NCBI GenBank assembly: GCA_003511885.1
Contig: DOIX01000252.1
Coordinates: forward strand, 1 to 6,534
Reading direction: 5' to 3'
DNA: 6,534 nucleotides
From: Cyanobacteria bacterium UBA11153
GTDB lineage: Bacteria > Cyanobacteriota > Cyanobacteriia > Cyanobacteriales > Coleofasciculaceae
Shown here: piece by piece, positions 1 through 5,905 of the stretch
How positions within the stretch are numbered: position 1 is the first letter of the stretch
Layout of the letters: every line of letters starts with the position of its first letter
Position numbers and translations under genes: made by a program
The notes under the pieces: model-generated
The model's database searches: none
What the model was told of the DNA's origin: nothing
Seen by the model: only the letters and a program-made list of their open reading frames with translations

Positions 1-59
1 TGACAAATGTGTCATTGAAAAGAGCAATTAGTATAAGTCCTAATCTTTTTACCCTTTCC

Positions 60-2279
60 CTAATTGACAACTTCAACTACCATCGACATCGTAGCCAAAG
101 CACCTGTACCGATAGCTTGAACCCCTTTAGGTACAATATCAATACCAGCGGCATTACGGGAAGCATTATTCATGTCTCCTAATATATTCCCCATGACATC
201 TACAGGTGCATCTTCATTAAGCGGAAGGGGAGTTCCTTTCGTAACTCCAAGACGACCAGCAATTTCTCTGATCCCCTTCAAAGCATTCTTTAAAGGAGTC
301 ACACTTGCCATGACTAACACTTCAAAAGTACCAGAGTCACCCTTAATTTTAAATGCCCAATTATCAGTTTCCTGCGGGATAGAAATTGTTTGTTGGGAAG
401 CCACCAAAGCCGCCTCTTCAGGTGCATCCCAATCCAAAGGAAATAAGATTGTAATTTCTCCAGAAGCACCAATAAATAGGACGCTGACATATAGATTGCG
501 TCTGTCATTATTTTGGACTTGAACTTGTACCTCGGCTCCAGATTGAAATTGTAATTTCTGAGTGCTAATTGGTGCTGTTGCTCCAGGATTTCCAGCCCCT
601 CGACTGCTAGAACCACCTCCAGTCCCGCGACCGCTAATAGCCCGAATTGAAGTGGTCACATTCAAGCGAGAAGAATCCCCATTCACAATGCTTTGTAAAA
701 TACGTCCAGCTAACAATAATTTTAGTTTTGGTCGCAACCTTTGCAGAGCATTATCAGTTGATTCTCCCACCTGACCAAAAGAAGCATCAATTGGTATTCG
801 ACCAGATGTAAATAAACCTAAAGCACCCACAGGCGGTAGATTAGAAATTCCCTGTTTTTGCCAGGATTGAATATCGGCTTGACTTACCCTTCCTAATATA
901 TAATCAGTGGCAGATTTCTGATCTACTAATACAGGTTGAATGCGTTTTTGATTTTGCAGTGCGGCTCTAACCTTTCCTTGTTCGCCACCAAGACTATCAT
1001 CCACACCAACTCGCAAACTTAAATCGGAGGGAATTCCTCGCACCTGTTCCCGCAATAATGTGCCTGGTTTCAGAACTTCTGGTTTAGTATTGCCTACGAG
1101 TTTACCTTTTCCTACCAAACCAACACGAGATTCTTGCTCAATTTGTCCGATTTCTTGTTCTTTATCGTCAATAATCGAAAAAATTGCTCCACTTTCAAAT
1201 CCTTTCAAACTCTGAGAAGCAATTCCACCTAACCAAAACTCAACTTCGTTACCTGACACATTACGAATGACTGCTTCGGCGGCTGGTCGAGTTTTTTCTA
1301 AAAAGTAAATCGGTTTATCTTTGTAATCGCTTCCTGGCTTAACTTCATATTCTGGATCTTGATATACCCCAGAAGAATTGGCTAAATCTTTGGTGCGTCG
1401 TGCTAAATTAACAAAAACTTTTTCTAAGGAATTATTGCGATTGTCTTGCCAGAGATAGCGGGTTAAAAGATAAGAAAACGCCCCTGCATGAAACCCTTCA
1501 AAAGGAGCATCTGTGGCAAATTGCCCAGGTCCGGCGGCGGCAACTACTACTCCTTTGGCTATGCCCTGTTTGCGCAGTTTGAGAAATTCATCTTTGGACA
1601 TATTTAGCCGCGAGAGTAATTGCTCCTGATAGTCAAATTCTGCTGGGCTGGCTTGTAAGGTGATATCACTAGCCAATCGAGTAGCTCTCACTGCCATATT
1701 ACCGCGCTTTCCACCTCCAGAAAAACAGCTATCTAAAACTACCGTAATGTTCTCGGTATTGACAAGAGACATTAAGAGAAATAAGGTTTGACCCATGATA
1801 TCTGGTACTGGATTAGCCGCATTACTAACTGAATCAGAGTCTCTCTCAATGGGCACTATTGTACTATTTAAAGGATCGTTACCAATTGGATTTGGATCTA
1901 ATACCCGCGCGCCATGCCCAGAGTAGTGGAAAACAACCACATCTCCTGGTTTAGCTTGTTTGATAATATGCTCGTCAAATGCTGTCAAAATTCCCTGACG
2001 AGTAGCTTGTTGATTGGTAACTTCCAGAATATCGCTGGGATTAAAACCAAAGCGATTAACTAAAAGTTCCCGCTGCATTTCCATATCCGTGAGACACCCT
2101 TGCAACGATCCCAATTCTGGTTTATAGTCATTAATTCCTACTAACAAAGCCAGTTTGCGCCCGGTGCTTTGAGCTAGTACTTTGCCATAGCGATTGGCTT
2201 GGCGCGTTAAGTCTAGTTGACTTAAGCCGATACTAGCGAGGAGAGAAGTACTAAATTCGATGAAATGACGGCGTTTCAT
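60..2279 (-). CDS. Tat-exported caspase-family (orthocaspase/metacaspase-like) protease with C-terminal DUF4384 domain
   Basis: Predicted cysteine endopeptidase of the caspase/metacaspase clan (peptidase C14), 739 aa. The N-terminus KRRHFIEF followed by a hydrophobic stretch to about residue 20 fits a twin-arginine (Tat) leader; an LAQS site near 35-38 could be the processing region. The p20-like caspase domain covers about 40-330. The catalytic dyad is His122 in YSGHGA and Cys185 in DSCFSGG. Cys62 and Asp65 in GCLTD, Ser120 and Asp183 match the S1-pocket residues known from trypanosome metacaspase MCA2, which implies cleavage after Arg or Lys (inference). Residues 332-545 are not assigned. 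A Gly/Ser-rich linker lies at 549-568, then a DUF4384-like beta-rich domain at about 578-665. No p10-like domain was recognised. The ATG is preceded only by a weak purine stretch (AAGAAAG). The gene follows the DUF4168 gene after about 320 bases. Family membership is secure; the substrate and physiological role are unknown. Confidence 0.93.
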   Translation of the reverse strand: MKRRHFIEFSTSLLASIGLSQLDLTRQANRYGKVLAQSTGRKLALLVGINDYKPELGSLQGCLTDMEMQRELLVNRFGFNPSDILEVTNQQATRQGILTAFDEHIIKQAKPGDVVVFHYSGHGARVLDPNPIGNDPLNSTIVPIERDSDSVSNAANPVPDIMGQTLFLLMSLVNTENITVVLDSCFSGGGKRGNMAVRATRLASDITLQASPAEFDYQEQLLSRLNMSKDEFLKLRKQGIAKGVVVAAAGPGQFATDAPFEGFHAGAFSYLLTRYLWQDNRNNSLEKVFVNLARRTKDLANSSGVYQDPEYEVKPGSDYKDKPIYFLEKTRPAAEAVIRNVSGNEVEFWLGGIASQSLKGFESGAIFSIIDDKEQEIGQIEQESRVGLVGKGKLVGNTKPEVLKPGTLLREQVRGIPSDLSLRVGVDDSLGGEQGKVRAALQNQKRIQPVLVDQKSATDYILGRVSQADIQSWQKQGISNLPPVGALGLFTSGRIPIDASFGQVGESTDNALQRLRPKLKLLLAGRILQSIVNGDSSRLNVTTSIRAISGRGTGGGSSSRGAGNPGATAPISTQKLQFQSGAEVQVQVQNNDRRNLYVSVLFIGASGEITILFPLDWDAPEEAALVASQQTISIPQETDNWAFKIKGDSGTFEVLVMASVTPLKNALKGIREIAGRLGVTKGTPLPLNEDAPVDVMGNILGDMNNASRNAAGIDIVPKGVQAIGTGALATMSMVVEVVN

Positions 2280-2599
2280 TAATCTTTCTTAACACTATTT
2301 CCAAAATCTCCTAACTCAAGTTGCTAGTTGTAAGCGATTATCATGCTGGATCCCCCATTATCCTCCTGACTAAGCAGGGGGGGGGTTAGGGGTGATAGAG
2401 CGGACAATATTGGCAAACTTGCGTTACTAACTATATTTATATCTTTTCCCAGGCGATCGGTTAACTGCTTTTGTTAAGAAAAATGAAGTTATTGCGGGAA
2501 AGTCAGTGGCAGGAATAGCTTGAATTAGGCTATTTCTCTTCTTTGGCGGCGGCTTCTTGGGATTGGATAATCTTCCGGGTTAATTCCAGAGCTAAATAT
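2280..2599. other. 320-base intergenic spacer between the DUF4168 gene and the caspase gene
   Basis: No complete gene is visible on either strand. The spacer holds a C-run/G-run imperfect palindrome (2348-2396, listed separately), one HIP1 near-copy GCGATCGG (2453-2460), and at 2530-2599 a coding-like minus-strand stretch that lies out of frame with the upstream DUF4168 gene (see findings). The only plus-strand start followed by an open frame that I noticed, at 2483, gives 11 codons and is not credible. The caspase promoter presumably lies here, but I could not pick a convincing -35/-10 pair. Confidence 0.7.
2348..2396. repeat. Degenerate C-run/G-run palindromic repeat of cyanobacterial type
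   Basis: The left arm starts GGATCCCCC and continues through TCCTCC. The right arm has nine consecutive G residues (2377-2385), then TTAGGGG and TGAT. Reverse-complementing the right arm gives ATCACCCCTAACCCCCC, which aligns imperfectly with the left arm. The layout resembles dispersed palindromes in many cyanobacterial genomes that read ATCCCCCCTAACCCCCC, a short centre, then the complement (recalled, not searched). It could fold as a hairpin in RNA of either strand. There is no T-tract typical of an intrinsic terminator. Confidence 0.55.
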
Positions 2600-3076
2600 T
2601 TATTGCAATTGACGCATTCTATCTTTAATCTTTTGTCGTAAATTCGGATCGTTGTCTGCCATTTGGGTAATTTGGTTGAATCTGGTTGGACTTAAATAAT
2701 TGACTACTAGTGCTAAGGCTTGTTTGCAGTAATTTTCTGCAATTTGTCGTGCTTCGGCTGAGGCGAGGCTGTTGATGCTGTCAATACGATAGCATTCAAT
2801 ATTTGGTACAGCACCACTCATGATTTTTTTTATTTCGTTGTAGGCATTTTGACGGAGTGGCTCCATCGCTAAGACGGCTGAGGCATAATTAGTTATTTCT
2901 GCTTCAGTGGGTCCTGTTTGGGCGTAGACTGAGCTACTGAAGATGAGGGTATGGGAGTCTTTGGATATTTCTGGTGTTACTCCGGATACTATGCCAATGG
3001 CAGCAAGGGCTGCAACAATTAGAGATTGGGCAATTATCTTGTGGGGGCAGAGTCGAGATAGGGAAGACTTAATCAT
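2600..3076 (-). CDS. Exported DUF4168-domain protein
   Basis: 158-aa protein. It has a basic N-terminus, a hydrophobic segment at about 14-31, then a polar stretch to SSVYAQ. A signal-peptidase site after Ala52 is plausible but would make the leader unusually long; cleavage nearer residue 32 is an alternative. The mature part matches the DUF4168 pattern: TEAEITNYASAVLAMEP near the N-terminus and FNQITQMADNDPNLRQKI near the C-terminus. Two cysteines, Cys95 and Cys117, could form a disulfide outside the cytoplasm (inference). The family is common in cyanobacteria and proteobacteria and has no settled function. The ATG at 3076-3074 has no clear Shine-Dalgarno sequence. It lies 91 bases downstream of holA on the same strand. 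The ending at MRQLQ looks natural for the family, yet a coding-like tail follows in another frame (see findings). Confidence 0.85.
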   Translation of the reverse strand: MIKSSLSRLCPHKIIAQSLIVAALAAIGIVSGVTPEISKDSHTLIFSSSVYAQTGPTEAEITNYASAVLAMEPLRQNAYNEIKKIMSGAVPNIECYRIDSINSLASAEARQIAENYCKQALALVVNYLSPTRFNQITQMADNDPNLRQKIKDRMRQLQ

Positions 3077-3167
3077 AATAATTTCAGACGATTACAAAAT
3101 CGATCGCTAATCGTGTTAGGGTGCTAGTTTTTTTGAACTATTTTATCGGTTATAAGTTCCCCATGTC
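3077..3167 (-). other. holA to DUF4168 intergenic spacer
   Basis: A 91-base gap containing a HIP1 near-copy (CGATCGCT at 3101) and a small hairpin TAGTT-AACTA around a T-run (about 3125-3140). No convincing intrinsic terminator or promoter was found, so read-through from holA into the DUF4168 gene remains possible. Confidence 0.4.
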
Positions 3168-4166
3168 TCATCCCTGACAAATTTGGCATAGTTGTATAAC
3201 TTTAGTTTGTAAGGTGGAGAGGGAATCTGCGCCGCGTTTGAGGCTGACTTCTAAGTCGAGGAGTATCTCCAGGGTGGAGGTAAGCTGGCTGAGGGAGAGG
3301 GGTTGGACTTCTTTGGTGAAGAAGTAGATGCGCTTGGGATTGGGTACTTCTGCTGCAGTTGCGATCGCTTTTTGGTCTTTTTCTCCTTCGCTTACCATTA
3401 GTTTAACCCATAACCAGGTGCGAAATTGCCCGATTAAGGTGGCGGCAATTCTTAATCCATGTTCATTTTTGTTCACTAATTCGGTAACTAATGCTAGGGC
3501 TTTGGGAGTATCTCCTTTGAGAATTGCTCCTGCTAGTTGCAGGCTGTTTTGGGTGTTGCAGGTTACTAAGGCGGCTACCTGGGTTTCGTTGATGGGTTGG
3601 CTGGGGTTTCCGACAAGTAAACTTAGTTTTTCTAGTTCATTTTTAAGCTGTCTGGTGTCGTTACCTACTGATTCGGCTAAGAGTGTAATGGCGGGAGGGG
3701 TTAGTTTGACGTTGACGGTTTTCGCGTAAGATTCTACCTGTTTGATTAATTCGTCTGTTTTCCAGGGTGGGATGAGGGAAAATTCCGTAGATGCTGCATG
3801 TTTTTGTAATAGTTTGGTGGATTTGAGACGACTATCTGGTTTATTTCTGGTTGTCAGTAGCAAAACTGATGATGGGGGAATTTGAGGGAGGGTTCGTTCT
3901 AATTCTGTGTAAAGTTGTTCTGGACATTCTTGACATACGTTGGTATCAACTAACCAAACTAAACGCTTCCCCATACCAAAGGGTGGTGTCATTATTTGAT
4001 TGAGTGCTTCTATTACTCCGTCGGGTTTATCTGGAGGAATTTGATTGTAGTTAAAACTCTCCCAGTTGGGATCGAGAATTGACTGGCGCAGTTGCTTGAC
4101 TGCTTCGGCTATGGCAAAGTCATCTTCTCCCCAATAAAGGTATACTTGTTCTTTGTTATTGGTCAT
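3168..4166 (-). CDS. holA: DNA polymerase III subunit delta (clamp loader)
   Basis: 332 aa, the usual length for HolA. The delta subunit is the part of the clamp-loader complex that binds and opens the sliding clamp (DnaN) during chromosome replication in the cytoplasm. Recognisable features are the cyanobacterial N-terminus VYLYWGEDDFAI (8-19), the PPFGMGKRLVWL segment (61-72) where an AAA+ fold would sit without a functional Walker A motif, the ESVGNDTRQLKNELEKL helix (165-181) typical of the family, and a C-terminal helical collar domain with LEILLDLEVSLKRG (299-312). The ATG at 4166-4164 lies just before MTNNKEQVYLYWGEDD and needs no extension; its Shine-Dalgarno match is poor. An exact HIP1 site is within the gene (3361-3368). 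It is the first of three minus-strand genes in the window and is divergent from the small exported protein at 4282. Confidence 0.95.
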   Translation of the reverse strand: MTNNKEQVYLYWGEDDFAIAEAVKQLRQSILDPNWESFNYNQIPPDKPDGVIEALNQIMTPPFGMGKRLVWLVDTNVCQECPEQLYTELERTLPQIPPSSVLLLTTRNKPDSRLKSTKLLQKHAASTEFSLIPPWKTDELIKQVESYAKTVNVKLTPPAITLLAESVGNDTRQLKNELEKLSLLVGNPSQPINETQVAALVTCNTQNSLQLAGAILKGDTPKALALVTELVNKNEHGLRIAATLIGQFRTWLWVKLMVSEGEKDQKAIATAAEVPNPKRIYFFTKEVQPLSLSQLTSTLEILLDLEVSLKRGADSLSTLQTKVIQLCQICQG

Positions 4167-4201
4167 GGGATTAAAGGTTAGAGTTTAGGGGTTACAGGTG
4201 G

Positions 4202-4230
4202 TGGGCAGGATTATTTGGCGATACTATATT
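4202..4230 (+). promoter_or_regulatory. Candidate sigma70-type promoter for the small exported protein
   Basis: TGGGCA (4202-4207), a 17-base spacer, then TATATT (4225-4230) give a -35/-10 pair. The -10 is close to TATAAT, and the -35 matches TTGACA at four of six positions. Transcription would begin near 4237, leaving a leader of about 45 bases before the ATG at 4282. This is a pattern match only. The same AT-rich block read on the other strand might serve holA. Confidence 0.28.
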
Positions 4231-4281
4231 ATGTTCTGGGGAAGAGCTAACATAGTTTACTGCATTTACGACAAGGATGAT

Positions 4282-4734
4282 ATGACCAAATTAATGAGAA
4301 TTCTGTTGGTGATGGGCTATGCTGGAACGATCGGAGCGATCGCAATTTTATCTGCTCCAGCTCTGGCACAGACTCAATCGAGGCTTTGGATTAGGGTGAT
4401 GTCGGATCCTCAGACTGGCGCGAGCCATTACTTTGATAAAAATTCGGTGGTTACTACTACTAATGAAACAGGTAACGATCTTAAATCTTTTGATAGTAAA
4501 ATTGTCTTTAACCGTCCCGGAAAAACTGGTTTATATTCTGCTATCTTCAATATTCAAGTCAATTGCCAAAACCGTACTATGCGTTCCTTGCGTTTCGAGC
4601 AATACGATGTAACAGATAGCTTGATTGCTGTCGATAATTTGAGTAATGAGTGGTATGGAATTCCCTTAAATAATACTCCCAATGCTATGGTGATGAATGG
4701 GTTTTATACTTTAGCTTGTCATGAACCAGATTGA
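4282..4734 (+). CDS. Small exported protein resembling surface-adhesin protein E (Adhesin_E-like)
   Basis: 150 aa from the chosen ATG. An open frame extends upstream to 4198, but its extra 28 residues (WRYYIMFWGRAN and onward) do not resemble a leader. The ATG at 4282 is preceded by AAGGA (4273-4277, four-base gap) and begins a normal Sec signal peptide: MTKLMRILL, a hydrophobic core to about residue 25, then APALAQ with cleavage expected after Ala29. The mature part of about 120 residues has RLWIRVMSDPQTGASHYFDKNSV, then IQVNCQNRTMR (Cys95) and ends FYTLACHE (Cys146), so one disulfide is possible. The W-then-YxD-then-C layout recalls the Adhesin_E family (PF16747), but I infer this from pattern only. 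It would act in the periplasm or at the surface; the role is unknown. It is divergent from holA. An exact HIP1 site lies in the signal-peptide coding region (4336-4343). Confidence 0.8.
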   Translation: MTKLMRILLVMGYAGTIGAIAILSAPALAQTQSRLWIRVMSDPQTGASHYFDKNSVVTTTNETGNDLKSFDSKIVFNRPGKTGLYSAIFNIQVNCQNRTMRSLRFEQYDVTDSLIAVDNLSNEWYGIPLNNTPNAMVMNGFYTLACHEPD

Positions 4735-4771
4735 AAATTAACGATAGAGGATCGAAAGATTATTCGTGACG

Positions 4772-4815
4772 GGATCGGACTAAGATCCAGAGAAATGTTG
4801 CAAGATCTCAGATCT
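4772..4815. repeat. Pair of GATC-containing inverted repeats downstream of the exported protein gene
   Basis: GGATC (4772-4776) and GATCC (4784-4788) form a 5-bp stem with a 7-base loop. AGATCT (4803-4808) and AGATCT (4810-4815) form an almost perfect 13-base palindrome around a single C. With GATC at 4750-4753, this makes five GATC sites within about 65 bases. No T-tract follows, so a strong intrinsic terminator is not supported. A TATTAT box (4825-4830) lies just downstream, so the palindrome could instead be an operator for the next gene (inference). Confidence 0.45.
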
Positions 4816-4871
4816 GTGGGAAAATATTATTTACGATGCAAAAGTCACGGATTCACTCATTTAAAACTCTT

Positions 4872-4907
4872 CCCCTACCCCCATTCCCCGTTCCCCATTC
4901 CCCATTC
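4872..4907. repeat. Heptamer short tandem repeat (ATTCCCC type, STRR-like)
   Basis: After CCCCTACCCCC come the 7-base units ATTCCCC (4883-4889), GTTCCCC (4890-4896), ATTCCCC (4897-4903) and a partial ATTC. Such short tandemly repeated heptamers (STRR) are a known feature of heterocystous and other filamentous cyanobacterial intergenic DNA. It sits between the exported protein gene and the DUF1868 gene, 30 bases before the latter's Shine-Dalgarno sequence. Copy number is low and likely to vary between strains. Confidence 0.7.
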
Positions 4908-4937
4908 AGTGACTACAGGATATCATTAATTTAATCT

Positions 4938-4944
4938 AGAGGAG
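4938..4944 (+). promoter_or_regulatory. Strong Shine-Dalgarno sequence that decides a TTG start
   Basis: AGAGGAG lies 7 bases before the TTG at 4952, the best ribosome-binding match in the window. The first in-frame ATG is codon 20 (5009), well inside conserved family sequence, so the TTG is the real start. Confidence 0.8.
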
Positions 4945-4951
4945 ACGAAGA

Positions 4952-5740
4952 TTGGACGACACTTATCAAGCTTATCTCAATCGGGTAACACAATTAACGT
5001 TGCCTGCCATGTATCAGTCACAGTTGCCCCATATTCAGGAGTCACCAAAATTTAAGCCTCTCTCAGATGGTACGAGACAGGCTGTACCCTTTCCGGGTTG
5101 CACGTTAGTGACACCACCTTGGGGAGACGAATCGGAAAATGGGGAATTCTACACTAATTTGCAGCAACTCCAAGAGCAGCTATCAGAGCAACTCGATCCC
5201 GGTTTAATGATACCCCTGCCTCCCGATAGCTTTCATTTAACTCTCGCTGACTTAATTTGGAATGATGCTTATCAGGATGCTCAAAGAGAAAATCCTCAAT
5301 TTGAGCCGCAATTACATCAACGAATTTCTGATAGTTTTCAGAAATATCAGGAAGCATTTGCACAGGGGAATCCAATTGGTTGGCAATTATTAGGTTTAAT
5401 GATCATGCCCAGAGCAGTTGGCGTGTGTTTAGCGCCAAAAGATGAAGATTCTTACCAGCGGATTTTATATCTACGCCGAGCAATTTATCAAAATCCCGGT
5501 TTAATTGCTTTGGGTATTGAACAGCAATATCATTTTACAGCTCATGTAACATTAGGTTATTTTGGGGAGATTCCAGCTCATCTGGATCGGGATCGCATTA
5601 CTGGCTTGCTTTCAGACTTTAATCAGAAGTTACTGGAAAAGGAAGGGACATCATTCTTTGTGCGGCGGGGAGAATTACGGAAGTTTGATGATATGATGCG
5701 GTATTATCGGGAAGCGGATTGGCCTGTTTTGGAGTTTTAA
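4952..5740 (+). CDS. DUF1868 family 2H phosphoesterase (predicted 2'-5' / cyclic phosphodiesterase)
   Basis: 262 aa. The 2H superfamily includes 2'-5' RNA ligase-like proteins and cyclic nucleotide phosphodiesterases and uses two HxT/S motifs on opposite sides of one active site. Both are intact here: His95-Leu-Thr97 in SFHLTLADL and His198-Val-Thr200 in FTAHVTLGYF, 103 residues apart. The N-terminal DDTYQAYLNRV and the KFKPLSDGTRQAVPFPG segment (34-49) match what I recall of cyanobacterial DUF1868 (PF08975) proteins. There is no signal peptide, so it is expected to be cytoplasmic. The start is TTG with a strong Shine-Dalgarno sequence 7 bases upstream, which may temper translation (inference). 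The substrate is unknown: RNA ends with 2',3'-cyclic phosphates, 2'-5' linked oligonucleotides or ADP-ribose cyclic phosphate are all possible. It is followed by a 165-base repeat-containing gap before cobH. Confidence 0.88.
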   Translation: MDDTYQAYLNRVTQLTLPAMYQSQLPHIQESPKFKPLSDGTRQAVPFPGCTLVTPPWGDESENGEFYTNLQQLQEQLSEQLDPGLMIPLPPDSFHLTLADLIWNDAYQDAQRENPQFEPQLHQRISDSFQKYQEAFAQGNPIGWQLLGLMIMPRAVGVCLAPKDEDSYQRILYLRRAIYQNPGLIALGIEQQYHFTAHVTLGYFGEIPAHLDRDRITGLLSDFNQKLLEKEGTSFFVRRGELRKFDDMMRYYREADWPVLEF

Positions 5741-5763
5741 TTGGTTTGGTTTCGGAATTGGGG

Positions 5764-5834
5764 ATTTTTAACGAAAAGAGCGCAAAGGTTGGCGCAAAGA
5801 GCGCAAATTTTTTGGGATCTTTTTTGTTAAAAAT
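5764..5834. repeat. 71-base inverted repeat enclosing three GCGCAAA units
   Basis: ATTTTTAAC (5764-5772) and GTTAAAAAT (5826-5834) are perfect complements. The pairing continues imperfectly inward (GAAAAGA at 5773-5779 against TCTTTTTT at 5818-5825). Inside are GCGCAAAG (5780-5787), GCGCAAAG (5792-5799) and GCGCAAAT (5801-5808). GCGCAAAG-type strings recur in cyanobacterial intergenic regions (recalled). The stem is AT-rich, so it is a poor intrinsic terminator, although its position after the DUF1868 gene would allow that role. It could also be a small decayed mobile repeat. Confidence 0.6.
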
Positions 5835-5905
5835 AGGGGATAATTTGGGCGGGTGGGGATTTGAGTTGTATCATTTATTGAGTCTTTTTTTCTCAACCTG
5901 CCGCT

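Noticed and set aside
1..14. TGACA/TGTCA inverted repeat at the window edge as a caspase terminator
   Set aside because: The stem is only five base pairs, lies about 45 bases after the stop, has no T-tract in the right direction and is cut by the window edge.
172..774. Plus-strand and alternative-frame open frames inside the caspase gene
   Set aside because: They lie over a clearly conserved minus-strand gene (DUF4384 and linker), show no recognisable domains and have no ribosome-binding site.
2483..2518. 11-codon plus-strand open frame beginning MKLLRES
   Set aside because: Too short and without support. A leader peptide is not plausible because no plus-strand gene follows nearby.
3328..3729. 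133-codon plus-strand open frame antisense to holA
   Set aside because: It is fully covered by conserved HolA sequence, and its composition looks like a shadow of the coding strand.
4198..4281. Upstream in-frame extension of the small exported protein
   Set aside because: The extra residues are not leader-like and would bury a normal signal peptide. The ATG at 4282 has AAGGA before it.
5154..5375. Minus-strand open frame inside the DUF1868 gene
   Set aside because: It overlaps the conserved 2H region and has no independent support.
5878..5896. TTGAG/CTCAA hairpin with a T-rich loop just before cobH
   Set aside because: A five-base stem around a nine-base loop is weak and expected by chance; there is no riboswitch-like context such as a cobalamin B12 box.
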